From positions 124,001 to 188,000 of the forward strand of contig JAFISE010000012.1 of assembly GCA_022560025.1 (NCBI GenBank): 64,000 nt of DNA, given 5' to 3'. Source of the stretch: Stagonosporopsis chrysanthemi (taxonomy: Eukaryota; Ascomycota; Dothideomycetes; Pleosporales; Didymellaceae). A program made the translations under genes and the position numbers. Shown here in pieces: positions 23,244-34,966 of the stretch (its first letter is position 1; each line of letters opens with the position of its first letter). The notes beneath the pieces are model-generated. The model worked only from the letters and a program-made list of their open reading frames with translations. It ran no database searches and was not told the origin of the DNA.

Positions 23244-26207
23244 TTATCGGTAGTCCATATCAGCATCGTCAAATGAGACTTCACCCACTTGTTCGGAGTC
23301 GTCGACAGGTCCCTGTCGTTCCCTGTTGCCATCGTCGTCCTCCATGTCTTCGTCTTCTTCATCGCTCGAGTTAGTAAAACCGCTGAGCAAGGATCCGCCA
23401 CCGCTGAAGGTGTACCCACCACCTCCGGTATCACCTTGCTGGGCGAGGTCCATGCTGTCGAGGCCGACGGCACCATTGTTGCCAACGCTGGCATTTGACA
23501 GACCGCCGTCTCCACCGAAGCCGGACGCAGCGTTCACTGCATTGAGTACGGCTTGCCTGGGTCCTACGCTCATGTCGGGCCGAACGCCTCCAAGGATTGC
23601 GTTATCTCTCTCACGTGTGTCTGAGAGGACGTGCTCGACGTAGTATATCCACTCTTCACTCTGAACCTTTTCGACCACGGCTTGCGATAGTATCTCTGTC
23701 GGGTGTCTCTCCGTGAACTTGAGAACCTCCTCTGCAATGAGTGTGAGGTGACCCATGTAGCCCAGCCTCATATGGGTCTCTTGCTGAGCCTTGTCGCTGG
23801 CTTGCTGGCCCTCGATGATGCGCTCAGTGATCCGACCTGTCTGGAAGAGGTCAATCGCTAGCGATCGGTTGTAGCCATGCTCCATCTGGCCGTTGAAGAC
23901 TTGCTGTACAACATCATACACGACGTTGTGGAGGAAGTTGTTCCACGGAAAGCGGAAGAAGAAGTCCTGTACACGTTAGAAAGTACGATAGAAGCGATCC
24001 CGCAGTCCTACAAGAATGGTCGGGACGACCTTGTTCTCCACGAAGGTCATCTTGAGAAGATCGCCGACGACAGGAGTGCCATCGATGTCGGTCACATGTT
24101 GGTCGTCCTGGCCTCCACCTCCAAACACCACCGAGCGTGCGCTCGACGTCTCGTCAATCGGTGCTGCCTCTGCAGCATCCTGTGGCGCGGGTGCTGTGGT
24201 ATTGGACGTGTCGACTTTGGTGGTCTCACTGTTGCTCTCGCGGTTCTTACCCGCAAAAAGTGGCGCTGGCTTGTCGACGTCATGCGGGGACAACGGCTCA
24301 GGCTCTTCTGTGGTCTGGTTCAGTTGTTGTGTCAGAAGAGAAGGAGTGGTCTTCGACTCGGCGTCTTCTTTGGGCGCTTCGGTGGCCTCTTCCCTTTCTC
24401 CCATGACCGTATCGTTGTCAAGGTCGAGACCTCCGACCTTGGATGTCAGGCCTGATGAAGTCGGTGATTCGGCATCATCGACGGCCTTCGCGGGGGTTGT
24501 TGCAGCGGGTGATGCAGCCTCCTTGGGTGGCGTGAGCGGCTCTTCTACAAATTCGCCATCGCTTTCACCCGACTTCTCAGCAGGCGACTCTTTTGGATCC
24601 GACTTAGGCGAGCGTTCTAAAGGCTCGCCAATCTGCTCCTTCTCCGTGGCTTCGATCGTGGCTACGGCAACTTCTGGCGCGGTGACCTTCTCAAAGTCGT
24701 CTTCTGAGTTGTTTTGCACCTGCAGCGGTTTGATCTCTTCTGCCGAGTCCACGGAGGGCGCACGTGCGTGGGTGAAGCCTTGACTGTCCACGCTAGTGGA
24801 GAAATCGCCAAGATTGGCAGAGTTACCTGATGTCAGCTTGCCCTCAGCCTTGAGGCGTTCTCGCTCAGCGTCACGCCTCTTGACCTCGGCCTCGCTTCCA
24901 CGCTCGTTGAGGAGAGCCATGTTACTGCAGTGCAGCAATTCAGCCATGAGCTCGCAAGTCTTGAAGCGGTCGAAACCCAACGGCTCGATCTTCTCACCGA
25001 ATGCAGTCTTCAACTCCCGCTTCTTTATTGCCGTAGATCCGTCGTTCTGCACAACGACCCTGCTGGAGCTGTGTACCAATTCCATGAACTGCGGGATGTT
25101 GTTTGCAAACTGGCGCAGTAATGTGCCCAGGTAGATGGGGTCTGAGTTCTTAGGTACGGGCCCAATCTGATTCTCCAAGTCGTAATCGGAGTTGTTCTTG
25201 CGGATGACCTCAATGATTATCCCAACGCCGACTGTCAGGGGGTTCCCACCGCGCAACATGTACTCAATCAGCTGTTTCAGGCATGCCTCGGAGACAAGCT
25301 GCCGTGTGAGCTCATTGGGTCCTATCACGGACTGGTCCTGGGTCGTTGCATTCGCAGATATTGTAATAATGGCCTTCAAAAAGTCGCCAGCGGATGTCTG
25401 TGTCGATGTGGAGTGGTCGGGTCCGAGAAAGGCAATCAATCGAGGCACAATGTCTTGCTGTTGCAGCCACTTGGTCGGTCAGTAAGGCGAATACATGCAT
25501 TGTAGGAGCACACTCACATCAACAATGCCCTGGCCGCCCTCGCTCTTCTCAAGGCTGATGATCTTAAGAAGCAGATCCATGATGACGGGGCAGTCGACAT
25601 GCTGGAGCATGTCTGTCACAACATTGTCGAGAGACTTGAAGAAGTCCAGCATCTCCTCCATCTTGCGGTCCAGCAGCGACTCGTTGACCTTTGTGAAGTA
25701 GCCGGCCTGCACCGGATCGAGCGGTGCGGGCTGCTTGATATAGGCCCAGAACTGCTTCAGCGAGTCTTGGTTCTCCAGCACGGCCTCTGATATGGACCAG
25801 ACCTCTGACGAGAGGATCTCGCATGACACGTAGGCGTACTTCATGCGCTGCCTCTCCTCTTTGCTCTCGTCGCCATCGCCGGCGTCCGACTTGGCTGTGG
25901 ACGCCGACCGCGCCCGTCCTGCGACCTTGCCGAAGAAGCTCTGCCGGCTGGGGCTACCAACCTCGCCGAGAGCGTCGCCTGAGGCACCTTCTCCAGGCGA
26001 CTCGGCGGGCGGTGCGGCGGTGACATAGCGCAGCAGCCGTTCGAGGACGTTCTCGTCGCGCAAGTACTCGATCAGCTTTGAATTCTGCTGCTTCAGCTCC
26101 TGTATCAGGTCCGACTCGTCCAGCAGCTCCTCGACCGTGACGTCGGGCTTGTCGAGGATGCTGTCCAGCGACGACAGCTGTGCGTACCCGCCGAAGCGCC
26201 AGAACAT
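23244..26207 (-). CDS. SAPS-domain Sit4/PP6-associated regulatory subunit
   Basis: This is a regulatory subunit of the PP6/Sit4-type phosphatase (SIT4-associated protein; Ekc1 in fission yeast), which steers the phosphatase in cell-cycle and stress signalling. Three exons (25518-26207, 24012-25469, 23244-23966) encode 956 residues. The start MFWRFGGYAQLSSLDSIL is the hallmark N-terminus of the family. The helical-repeat SAPS domain continues through SLEKSEGGQGIVD, WLQQQDIVPRLI, the NSDYDLENQIGP segment and, after a long acidic Pro/Glu/Ser-rich insertion (about 480-715), the conserved LDFFFRFPWNNFLHNVVYD and HMRLGYMGHLTLIAEE. The tail is an acidic SSDEEDEDMEDDD run ending near DDADMDYR. Introns are 48 and 45 nt with CTGAC/CTAAC branch sites. 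It is divergent from VPS60. Confidence 0.95.
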
Positions 26208-26964
26208 GGCTGGTGTTGTGGTGGCTGCTAGCGAAGGCGGGGCAGGGAGTCGAGGGAGCGAGACTCGGGCGCAGCAGGCGATTTGGCGGGCACCGAGGGT
26301 CGCTCGCTCATGGGATGGAAGGGGCGAAGCTGCGCAACGGGGCTCTGTTAGCGGACGGCCTGGGTCAGACAACAGACGCGCGTGGACGTGGTTGCAGGGC
26401 TCCAAGGCTGGACCTTAGGCGCACGAGCGCAGACAGTCGACACATACCTGCGGGGAAGGGAAGATGCGAGCAAAAGCCAGGCACAACTCAGATCGGACAC
26501 CAGTCCATGCACGAAAACGAGGGGTATCGCGGGCGTCTTGCAGACTAGCAGTGGGTGGAGGTGAATGGACCCTTCATTCCCGGCGGCACGATGTGCTGTT
26601 GGTGCTGTGGAGCATGGGTTCAGCGGTTCACAAGCGTGGCGCAGATCGGGGAGGTGCAGCAGCCCTGGCCTGCGTCCGCCAGACGGCGCCGTGGGCTCAG
26701 GGGCACAATCAGATGGCCCGCAGCCCGTCAGCAGGCCTAGGCAGCCTTTGCTCTCTGCATTTTGCGTCCAGATGGCTTGTTGAGCCAGCCTGGGGCGCTG
26801 CTCCACGTGACCGATGACGCTGCCGCCGCGTTTCGTGGGAGCTCCAGCCACCCGTCGTTCGCGACTGCCTTACACCTGGACCCCGCCAAACATCCTTCCA
26901 GACGACGTCTACAAACACCACTACCCATAACCAGGCACGGCTTCCTTGCCGCTGCACGCCCGCC
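26208..26964. promoter_or_regulatory. Divergent promoter region, SAPS gene / VPS60
   Basis: This 757-bp GC-rich interval separates two divergent starts. It contains several open frames on both strands that are explained by GC-rich composition. No TATA box is evident at either side. Confidence 0.4.
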
Positions 26965-27655
26965 ATGAACCGCCTTTTTGGAGCAAAGAGCACGGCGCCG
27001 AAGCCAACCCTCACCAGCGCCATCTCAAACGTAGGCCCACCCCAACTCTACACCAAATGCGCCCCACATTAACCGTCCCAAGGTCGACACCCGGATAGAG
27101 ACGCTCGATGTCAAGCTCGCCAAGCTCAACGCCGAGCTGTCTGCCTACCAGCAGAAGCTCGCAAAGATGCGCGACGGCCCGGGCAAGACCGCCATCAAGC
27201 AGAAGGCGCTGAAGGTGCTCCAGCAGCGCAAGATGTACGAGTCGCAGCGCGACCAGCTGCAGTCCCAGTCGTGGAACATGGAGCAGGCCGGCATGATGCA
27301 GGACAACCTCAAGAACACCATGATCACCATGGACGCCATGAAGACGACCACCAAGGAGTTACGGAAGCAGTACGGCAAGGTCGACATCGACAAGATTGAC
27401 AAGCTGCAGGACGAGATGGCTGATCTTATGGACATGGGAAACGACATCCAAGACGCCATCAGCCGCAGTTACGACGTGCCGGAGGATGTCGACGAGTCGG
27501 AGCTGGACGCAGAGCTGGAAGCGCTTGGGGATGAGGTCGACTTTGAGGGTATTGGCGAGTCGTCAAGTGTGCCTGGATTCTTGACAGAAGACACGGCACC
27601 GCCGACGTTCATTGACGAGGCTCCGGAGCCAAAGGTCAAGGAGGCCGCCGGTTGA
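26965..27655 (+). CDS. VPS60: ESCRT-III-related Snf7 family protein Vps60/CHMP5
   Basis: This is an endosomal sorting protein of the Snf7 family that binds Vta1 and modulates the Vps4 ATPase during multivesicular-body formation. It has 212 residues in two exons (26965-27030, 27083-27655; intron 52 nt). The family start MNRLFGAKSTAPKPTL, the basic alpha-1 helix (KLAKLNAELSAYQQKLAKM), the Lys/Gln-rich QKALKVLQQRKMYESQRDQL and the acidic C-terminal half with ELDAELEALGDEVDFE are all present. Vps60/CHMP5 is favoured over Vps20, Snf7 or Vps2 by the NRLFG start and the SWNMEQAGMMQDNLKNT segment. It is complete with no anomaly. Confidence 0.95.
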
Positions 27656-28139
27656 AGTGAGTAGGGCACCTCTGCAGACACTCCCCGCTACGAGCCCGCG
27701 CTCAAAACCCTCTTACTGCCATGTGCATCAAGCACCATCCTTCACCATGACCAGCACCATTGGCGAGCACCGATGGACGCCGCAGAGTCGCTTGAGGAGT
27801 TTAAACAGCCCACAACGACCTGGCCGTGCAGGACCAGTGGCAACGCAAGGCTTGGTTTGGATGTTTTCAGATTCGGCTGTTAGACTCGGCATCGAAGTAG
27901 AGTCAATATCAAAACATTCTCACTTCGAAAGATCTATGCCACGACTCCACGAACATGGTATAACGGCTACTTCGTATTAATCGCTTGCAGTAGTTTCGAC
28001 CGCCAAGTGTATGCGAATATTCAAAGTAGAGATGTGGGCGAAAGCGCGGGAAAGGGCTACGGATTATTGTATGGTATTGCACTTGACGACTGTCCCCCAA
28101 TTCTTGCCCCCTATCCCATCTCCACCTACTCCAAGCACA
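27656..28139. other. Convergent 3' region, VPS60 / calponin gene
   Basis: This 484-bp interval holds the 3' ends of two convergent transcripts. No gene or structured element is recognised. Confidence 0.4.
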
Positions 28140-30119
28140 CTATCTCGGCCCAAACGGCCTAGGCCCCAAAATCTGCCTTTTCCCCCCAAAGCTGATCCCG
28201 CCGCGATTCTGCGAGTCCCCGCCCATGTACCCGTACTGATTGACGTCCCAGCTCTGGCCCTGGCCGGTGCCCGCGGCAGGATCCTTGGGCGCGTTTGCGA
28301 GCTCGCGCTGGATGTTCTCCCACTCCTTCTGGCGCACGCGCTCGCGCTCCATTTCGCGCTCGAGCAGGGATTTGCTGGTCCAGGCGCGGTCTTTGGTGGG
28401 CTGCTGGCGGGCGGCGCGGCGGGCATCTTCGGCGCGCTGTTCGTTTGTGCTGGTGGACTCGGGCGGGGTGAAGGTGGTGGGTTGCGGGGCGGAGGGCGCC
28501 GGGTTCGAGGCGAGGAAGCGCTCGGTGCGGCTCGGGGTGGAGGAGCCGGTCGAGGCTCTCATGTAGGCGGCGGGGTCGGGGAGCGGGCGCGAGGAGGTCG
28601 AGGAGGAGAAGGCGGCGGTGGTGTCCGGGGTGTCCGGGGTGTCGATGGGGCGCGCAGGCTCGCGCTGGTTGGCCTCCCAGGCGTCGCGCAGGTAGGCGCG
28701 GTCGTCGGCCTGGGCCCACGAGACGTTGCTTTCCTGGGGGGAGGGCGCGCGCGGCGGGGGCTGGGGGCGGGAGCGCGACTTGGAGCGGGCGCGGGACTTT
28801 GAGCGGGCGCGGGACTTGCGGTTCTCGCGCTCTTCCTGGTACTGGCGCTCGCGCTCCTTTGCTTCTTCGAGCTGGCGCTCGAGCTCGGCGATGCGGTCGC
28901 TGTGGTCGCCGGTCTGGCTGCTGGGCCGGCTGCGCGACTGCTGCTCGGCTTGGTACTGCGAGAGGAACTGGCCGCGCAGTCTGGCGTCGCTGCCGGCGCG
29001 CTTCCGGCGCGCTTCTCTTTCGATGGCGTCCTGGGCCTCGCGCTCCTCTTTCTGGCGCGCCTCCTCCTGCATCTTCCACTGCCGCTCCTGCTCGTCCCAC
29101 TCGCGCTTCTGCTCCTCCAGCCGCCGCTCCTTGGCCTCGCGCTGCTTGCGCGACTCCTCCTCCCACAGCTGCTCCTCCTCGGCCTCGCGCTCGACGCGGC
29201 GGTGGTTCTCAGCCTCCTCGGCGGCGACTCTGAGCCGCTCGTCCTCGTCGGCCTTTTCGCGCCGCTTGCGCTCCTTCTCGGCCATGTTGGGCACATGGGG
29301 CCCGGCGGCGGTGATCTGGCGGCGCGCACCGAAGGCAATGCCCTGGTTCCCCTGGCTCGCGCCGCCCATGTAGCCGTACTGGTGGATGTTCCAGGCCGGC
29401 GAGGTGAGGCCCTGGTCCGACTTGTTGCTCCAGCTGCTGACGCCGCCGGGGGGCGAGACGGGCATGCCGTTGGAGTTGCGCGAGGCGGTGCTACCGCCGG
29501 TGCGCGAGGGGCTGAGGGGCTTCGGCTTGGGCTTGGGCGGCTTCATGGGGTTGAACGTCGACGAGCCGTGGCTCCTGGCAAAGTCCGGGCGGGCGGGCGT
29601 GGGCGGGCTCGCGATAGTGCCGCTGCGCTTTGGGCCGATGCTCGCGGGGAAGGCGGCTGGGTTGAGGTGGTGGGCGGCGCGCGAGAAGGCGGCCAGGCAC
29701 TGCAGGACCTGGGCCGGGTCTTTGCTCTCGTAGAGGTCGACGGTCAGGAAGCGGTCGTGCGAGGGCATGCTGAGCGGCGGCAGCTCGCAGGCCTTGAGGA
29801 AGTGGGCAATGTTCTCCATCTGGATGAAGGGCATGGCCGACTTCTTGAAGCGGACGGGCGCGGGCAGCGCCATGTTGGCGAGTCTGGCACGTCAGCGATC
29901 CGGCATCCCACAGTCGCACGCCGCGGCCGGCAGCCTGAAGCCTGGAGCCTACCTGCACAGCGCCGTCCCGTCCTTGAGCGCGTCCAGCAGGTCGCCCGCG
30001 GGCAGCCGCTCGCCCAGCGTCTCCTCGATCCACGCGCGCACCTCGTCGGCGGCCTGCGGCGTGTAGCGGCCCATGCGCAGCTTCTTCATGTCCTGGTCGA
30101 GGCTGGTGACGGACGCCAT
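28140..30119 (-). CDS. CH-domain protein with calponin-like repeats (transgelin/calponin family)
   Basis: This is an actin-binding cytoskeletal protein of 636 residues in two exons (29953-30119, 28140-29883; intron 69 nt). Residues 1-150 form a single type-3 calponin-homology domain: EVRAWIEETLGERL, LKDGTALCRLANM spanning the intron, VRFKKSAMPFIQMENI and VDLYESKDPAQVLQCL. Two calponin-family repeats follow far apart: WNIHQYGYMGGASQGNQG near 215, and WDVNQYGYMGGDSQNRGG at the C-terminus. Between them lies a long coiled coil rich in Glu, Arg, Lys and Gln, then an SR-like basic stretch and a Ser/Pro-rich linker. The coding DNA is very GC-rich, so large spurious frames appear antisense. The single CH domain plus repeats fits calponin/transgelin rather than fimbrin or IQGAP. 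Divergent from NDUFAF2. Confidence 0.92.
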
Positions 30120-30179
30120 GGCTGCGGGGTGTATGTATGGGCGCAGCCGTCTGTCGCCGTCGCGGTCTGCTGTCTGCTC

Positions 30180-30352
30180 GGGTGGTGTGCGGTAGTGAGG
30201 TGTGCGGTGGTGAGGTGTGCGGTGGTGAGGTGTGCGGTGGTGAGGTGTGGGGTGGTGTGGAGTGGTGTGCTGTGCGGTGATGTGCTGTGCTGTGCTGTGC
30301 TGTGCTGTGCTGTGCCGTGCTGTGCCGTGCCGTGCTGTGCTGTGCTGTGCTG
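30180..30352. repeat. Pentamer/decamer microsatellite in a divergent promoter
   Basis: On the plus strand GGTGGTGAGGTGTGC-type units repeat several times (30180-30245). They pass into a run of TGTGC pentamers with scattered TGCCG variants (about 30270-30352). The whole lies in the 447-bp interval between the start codons of the calponin gene (30119, minus) and NDUFAF2 (30567, plus). No gene is present in this interval. Confidence 0.9.
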
Positions 30353-30566
30353 TTGAGCCTGTCAGCGCCCGAGCAGGTGGGGTCGCCCGGCAGCCCGGAC
30401 GCGTGTGTCTACATCGCATGTACTGTGGACAGGGATGGCAGGCGTGTCAACACCGGCCAGCAACGTCATTCGCCGGGGTCTTGCATGCAATCGATAACCA
30501 CAACATTACAGCTCATTTCTGGCTCCACGAGCGCCACGCCGCCGCGCCAGCCCACGACAACGCACA

Positions 30567-31378
30567 ATGGCAAACGCCCCGGGGCCCATCAAGCGGGCCT
30601 GGTACGAGTGGAAGATGCTGCGCTTCCCCTGGCGGAAGCGGTGGCTGGTGGGTGAGTGCTCGCTGCAATTCCCGTTCCCATTCCCATTCCCATTCCCACT
30701 CCCATTCCGCGTGCCCGCTGCCAGCAGCGCCTGACGGTGACATGGCCAGGCTTCGATCTCCAGGGCAACACGTTCTGGGAGTTCAAGGACGCCCTGCACT
30801 CGCTGCGCAACCGCCGCATCGCAAAGTACCACCGCTCGACGCACTACGGCGACGTCAACGTCTCGCCCGGCTGGATGCAGTGGCTGCGCCACACGCGCTT
30901 CGACCCGCCCACACTGCACGAGCAGCGCGCAGACCTGCAGCGCCAGGCCAACCTCAAGCTGCTGGCTGCCCGCGCCGACGAGCGCTGGGCCGCCAAGCCG
31001 AGCGCCCTCGACGCCCCGCACACGCACCAGCCGCTGCAGATGCTCGAGTCGCGCGACCCCAAGTCGGGCGTCGTGCAGACCAACGCTGCCCAGGAGCTGC
31101 GCGAGAGGGGGCCCGAGTCGCGGAGCGCAGAGGCAAGCACAGAACAAGGCGAGCGCCCTGCGCACGACATGCGGCCAGACGTCTCGCCTGGTGCCGAGCC
31201 GCCGCAGCCCAGCGAGTCCGGCTTGTCAGAGGACGCGCCCGCCTTCAAGGCGAAGAAGAAGATGAGGGTCAACAAGCCGCCCAGGGAGGGCTCGCCGTGG
31301 AAGCAGGCCGCCGCTGGCAACCCCGGCGACGACTGGCAGCCCAAGGCCTGGACGCCGCCGCCGAGGAGGAGGGGGTAG
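30567..31378 (+). CDS. Complex I assembly factor NDUFAF2 (mimitin/B17.2L) homologue
   Basis: This is a mitochondrial matrix protein of the NDUFA12/NDUFAF2 family that assists late assembly of NADH:ubiquinone oxidoreductase. It has 237 residues in two exons (30567-30651, 30750-31378; intron 98 nt). Family landmarks: KMLRFPWRKRWLVG at the start, FDLQGNTFWEFKD, RRIAKYHRSTHYGDV, and SPGWMQWLRHTRFDPPTLHEQ. The conserved WxxWLRH and DPPT motifs identify the family. The long hydrophilic C-terminal half, ending Lys/Arg/Pro-rich, favours the assembly factor over the structural subunit NDUFA12, which is shorter. The intron carries a CCCATT hexamer repeat. No start upstream is preferable. Confidence 0.88.
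30668..30708 (+). repeat. CCCATT hexamer repeat inside the NDUFAF2 intron
   Basis: The intron between 30652 and 30749 carries about six near-perfect copies of CCCATT (variants CCCGTT, CCCACT). This pyrimidine-rich tract lies upstream of the acceptor at 30749 and lengthens an otherwise short intron. Length polymorphism is likely. Confidence 0.8.
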
Positions 31379-31678
31379 TGCACCGTGAGGAGTCGAAGAG
31401 TGTATGAATATGAAGTCCCTGTACAATCTCTGTATCTGCACGCAGTGTCTGCATACTCACAAATAATGTACAACATATAGTATAATACTCAAAGCTACAC
31501 ATCAATCCCCGAGCCTAACTCACGTCGAACAAGCAAAAAAGCACACAAGACTTTGCTTTGGCACATGGCACCACCACCACCCTTCGACCAAAAGTACAAG
31601 TACAAGGACAAGTGAGATAGACAGATATATGAAACAAAATAGACCAGAAAGGCAAAAAAAGATAAGAACAAAAAGAAC

Positions 31679-31750
31679 TAGCTGAGACTGGTTTCGATCC
31701 AGTGTCCTCCGGGTTATGAGCCCGGCGCGCTTCCGCTGCGCCACTCAGCT
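31679..31750 (-). tRNA. Initiator tRNA-Met (CAT anticodon)
   Basis: The minus strand folds as a tRNA of 72 nt including the discriminator A. The acceptor AGCTGAG pairs with CTCAGCT. The anticodon stem CCGGG/CCCGG encloses CTCATAA, and the T stem ACTGG pairs with CCAGT. The A1:T72 closing pair and the T loop reading ATCGAAA instead of TTCGAAA are hallmarks of the eukaryotic initiator tRNA. A box-like TGGCGCAGCGG and B box-like GGATCGAAACC promoters are internal. There is no intron. Runs of T downstream on the minus strand (plus-strand A runs at about 31648-31675) would terminate Pol III. The roughly 300 bases between this and NDUFAF2 hold only that gene's 3' UTR. Confidence 0.97.
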
Positions 31751-32173
31751 TTTTTTTGGAGTTCGATAAAACATTTTTCTCTTAATGAAAATATATACAG
31801 CCACAAAATTTATCCATGTCACAAATAGTACCCCAGGGCAACACCCACTTCTTCGCTATCGCTGGTGTTTGGATGCTGACGAGATGAGATGAGATGTAAA
31901 ATGAAGCGGAATTGTGCGAGAAAATTTCCGACGCCCGTGAGTCAATGCACACCCCCCCAATCAACGCACTGCACCGCACACCCATGCCTCGCGCTTCGCG
32001 CTTTGTCACATGGCCCACCCATCCACCTCCTTCGTCAGCACCGCTTTGTCAAGCGCTGGTACACGGCGCTGGAGTCATACGTCGTATAGATCCATGTACA
32101 GTCGTAGCTGCAGGGCCGGCTAGGATAGTTGCAAGTCCAGAACTCTGCAGGATCTTGACGGGTAAACGCGCTT
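31751..32173. other. Intergenic region tRNA-Met / Zn2Cys6 gene
   Basis: This interval has an A/T-rich first part (the 5' flank of the tRNA) and the 3' UTR of the regulator gene. No gene is recognised. Confidence 0.4.
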
Positions 32174-33539
32174 TCAACAAGTTTCAGAACACATGGAGTC
32201 TGCGATTATTTCGTTCGGCCAGTCAAGCCAGTGTCGCCAGTACGATCCCAGCGACTTGGTGACTGCCCCTATCAGCAAACGGCCTGCACCGTCCACAAAC
32301 CACGTGCTGCGACGCCGATGGAGGAGTACAGCAAAGTAGCAGAGGATGATCAGGGCTTCGGGTTGGCGCTTCTGTAGGAGGCCCGTGTAGACACCAGACA
32401 GGAGGACTGGCCATGCCCAGATGAGCCCTGCAGAATGCCGTTGCGCCCCGCCGGACTGATCCTGCAGATACTCGACTCGATACACCAGTTTAAGCCTGGC
32501 TACTGCGTCGCGACATGCGGTGTTGCTCTCTTCGCTCATATCGCCGTTATCCAGCAAGCAGTTCAGTTCTGCTGCCACAAAAACCGCCTGCTCGGGATCC
32601 TGCGACTCCGCAAGTCTCAGCTGATCGGAAGAATTGTGCAGGACGGAGGAAATGTTCGATTGCAACAGCATCTTCCAGGCCTGCGAAATGATAGTTCTCA
32701 CTCCGCGATGCAGGTTCAGATATGTGACAAAGCGGTCCAAAAAGCCGTCTGCGTTGTTCGCGGACGCCATGACCGCCTCGCCGAGCGAATGTACGCCCAG
32801 CATGCTCGCAAACAACAACATAGCCTCGCAATTGTCACTGGTGATGCTTCCGAGCTGTTCGTCGAACAACGTCAAGGCCTCAATCTGCAGCGAGGTTGCC
32901 TCCGCGAAATACTCGTCTGCTTGCTCGGCTCTTGTCCGGCTGAGATGCAACGCAGAGAGCGCAAGAGTTTCGAGCAATAAGAACGGCTTAGAGAGCACGA
33001 CCGGCATCATGCTGCGTAGTAGACCAGTTTCGAGTGAAAAGTGTGGGTCCAGGCTAAGCGTGACCTCACAGATGAAGTTGCTCAGCAGCTCAAGATGTCG
33101 CAGATTGAGTGATTGAGATGTGTCGCTCTGCAGCAGAGAAGCCGGCGTAAAGACAGGCGAAACGGCGAATGAGGATGGAGTTGATGTGACAGTAGTAGCC
33201 GCGGACACAGGGTGCAGAGACGTTGAGGCTGGCGAGTTTGCCGCAACGTCTACTCCAAAATCCATGGCAGGGGTCGACGATCCTGACCGAACTCTGCGCG
33301 CATGTGGCAAGACGTACACACATTGCCGCTCGGTGGTCGCGCAATTGATACAAGCCGGCTTGCCTTCATTGCACTAAAAGTACGTATTTAGCCCAAGCAT
33401 CTCGAAAGTTTGTGCTTCCTTGTTCGGAAAAAAGTAACACCATGAGTGGTTTCATGTAGGGTGTGCGAACCTTGATGTGCCGCCACTTACAACTCTGACA
33501 GCCAAGTTTCGATTTCCTGTGTGTTCGGCGTTGTGCCAT
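32174..33539 (-). CDS. Zn2Cys6 transcription factor with fungal-specific regulatory domain
   Basis: This is a binuclear zinc cluster DNA-binding regulator of 422 residues. Exon 1 (33471-33539) encodes MAQRRTHRKSKLGCQSCKWRH..., and the intron (33374-33470, 97 nt) falls just before the third cysteine. Exon 2 (32174-33373) continues CNEGKPACINCATTERQC. The six cysteines are C14, C17, C24, C31, C34 and C41, the spacing of a complete Zn2Cys6 cluster. A Ser/Thr/Pro-rich linker follows, then a helical C-terminal region of about 300 residues typical of the fungal transcription-factor (Fungal_trans_2 type) domain. The donor GTTCGC is weak, but it is the only one that restores the zinc cluster in frame. 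Target genes are unknown; the divergent RTA1-like gene is a possible target by position only. Confidence 0.88.
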
Positions 33540-34104
33540 ATCTGCGTATTCGTATAACTACGATGAAGCTTTCGCTACAGAAGATGCGTGGCGAGGTAAG
33601 GTCGAGAAGGATGGGCTGGGTGTGCGCAGCTTATACGAGCACACTAACAAGAAACGCTACATTTCGACGCATCTCTCTGGGGGCTCAGAGCTGTTTCGGC
33701 TGTGTGCATGTAGCAGAGGTGTTGGTATTGGAAGCATGAGGTCAGTGCACACATTTGTAGATGATTGGCTAAATACTGGCGCTAGCTCGTATCATATCGT
33801 ATAGCCCTCTTCTGGTTAGCGTGTTCTGCTGCCTCTGGTGATTGCTCTTCTCACTTTACAGAGTTTTGAAGGTATACGTCGTGTCTCGGCGTATTCTGCA
33901 GAGCAACAATGCTACCCCTGCAATCTTTCGTGTCATCGCCGGCGCAAAGACTGGAGTTTTGAAAGATCTGGACGAGCTTGTGTGTATATACCAACGCCTG
34001 ATTGTACGTTTGCAACCATCTGTGTAGTATGCTCAATTCGACGAACCTGTTAATTCTATACCCTTCGCTGTTCGATCCTCAACAACGCCAAGAAGCCCTG
34101 AAGA
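33540..34104. promoter_or_regulatory. Divergent promoter region, Zn2Cys6 regulator / RTA1-like gene
   Basis: This 565-bp interval separates divergent start codons and has no credible coding frame. No TATA box or clear CGG-type zinc-cluster site pair was noticed. Confidence 0.35.
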
Positions 34105-34966
34105 ATGGCGAAGCTGGAGCCACTGAAGTCCGGTTACTACCTCTGGAATTATGTGCCCTCGATCGCGGCAGCAGTCATCTTCATCCTTCTATTCCTCGCG
34201 ATGACCACATTGATCTCGTGGCGTATGTGGAAAACCAAGACCTGGTTCAACGTGCCATTCGCCATTGGGGGTTTCTGTAAGCGTGCAAGATATCTGCTCG
34301 AGTCGCTTCACTGACAGTACTCTAGTTGAGTTTGTGGGATACTGCACTCGAGCATCAGCACACAACAGGACCGGGCGAATCATGCCATACGCCATACAGA
34401 ACGTCTTCATCCTTCTTGGTCCCGCCCTGTTTGCGGCCTCGATCTACATGTGTCTCAGTCGCATCATCCGTGGAGTGCGCAGTGACCACCACTCGCTACT
34501 CAAGCCAAGTCGTCTCACCAAGACTTTCGTCACTGGAGACATTCTCTCCTTTGTGGTTCAGGGCGGTGCGGCTGGCTTAATGGTGAGTGGGAACAATGCG
34601 AAATCAGGCGAAGGCATGGTGATCAGCGGTTTGATGATCCAGATCATCATGTTCGGACTTTTTGCGATCACCGCTGTCGTCTTCCAGAAGAGGATCGAAC
34701 GCGAGCCCACGCCGGAGTCCTGCAGTTCCATGGTGCCGTGGAAGAAGAGCATGCGCATGCTCTACATCGTCAGTGCGTTGATCATGGTGCGATCGATATT
34801 TCGTGTCGCTGAGTATGCGATGGGCAACGACGGCTATCTTTTGAAGCACGAGTGGACAATGTATGTCTTTGACTCGTTATTGATGTGGGCCGTCATGGTG
34901 GTGTACTACCTTTGGTTCCCTACCATCACGCCGGAGAAGTTCCCTGTTGAGAGCTACGGGGTCTGA
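34105..34966 (+). CDS. RTA1-like seven-helix membrane protein
   Basis: This is a fungal integral membrane protein of the RTA1/RSB1 family (lipid-translocating exporter-like; members confer resistance to 7-aminocholesterol or phytosphingosine). It has 270 residues in two exons (34105-34276, 34326-34966; intron 49 nt). Seven hydrophobic segments are visible. Family motifs include FEFVGYCTRA after the intron, YAIQNVFILLGPALFAASIYMCL, FVTGDILSFVVQGGAAGLM and a late FRVAEYAMGNDGYLLKHEW followed by VFDSLLMW. These closely match the family pattern, and length is normal. The transported lipid cannot be told from sequence. The start is the only Met in front of the first helix. Confidence 0.93.

Noticed and set aside
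28159..29338. Long minus-strand frames of 259-335 codons overlapping the calponin exon
   Set aside because: Arg/Pro/Ala-rich alternate frames of the GC-rich exon without any recognisable domain.
28902..30356. 484-codon open frame on the plus strand
   Set aside because: It lies antisense to the calponin gene in very GC-rich DNA, has low-complexity Leu/Gly/Arg composition and runs into the microsatellite; the minus-strand CH and calponin motifs explain the region.
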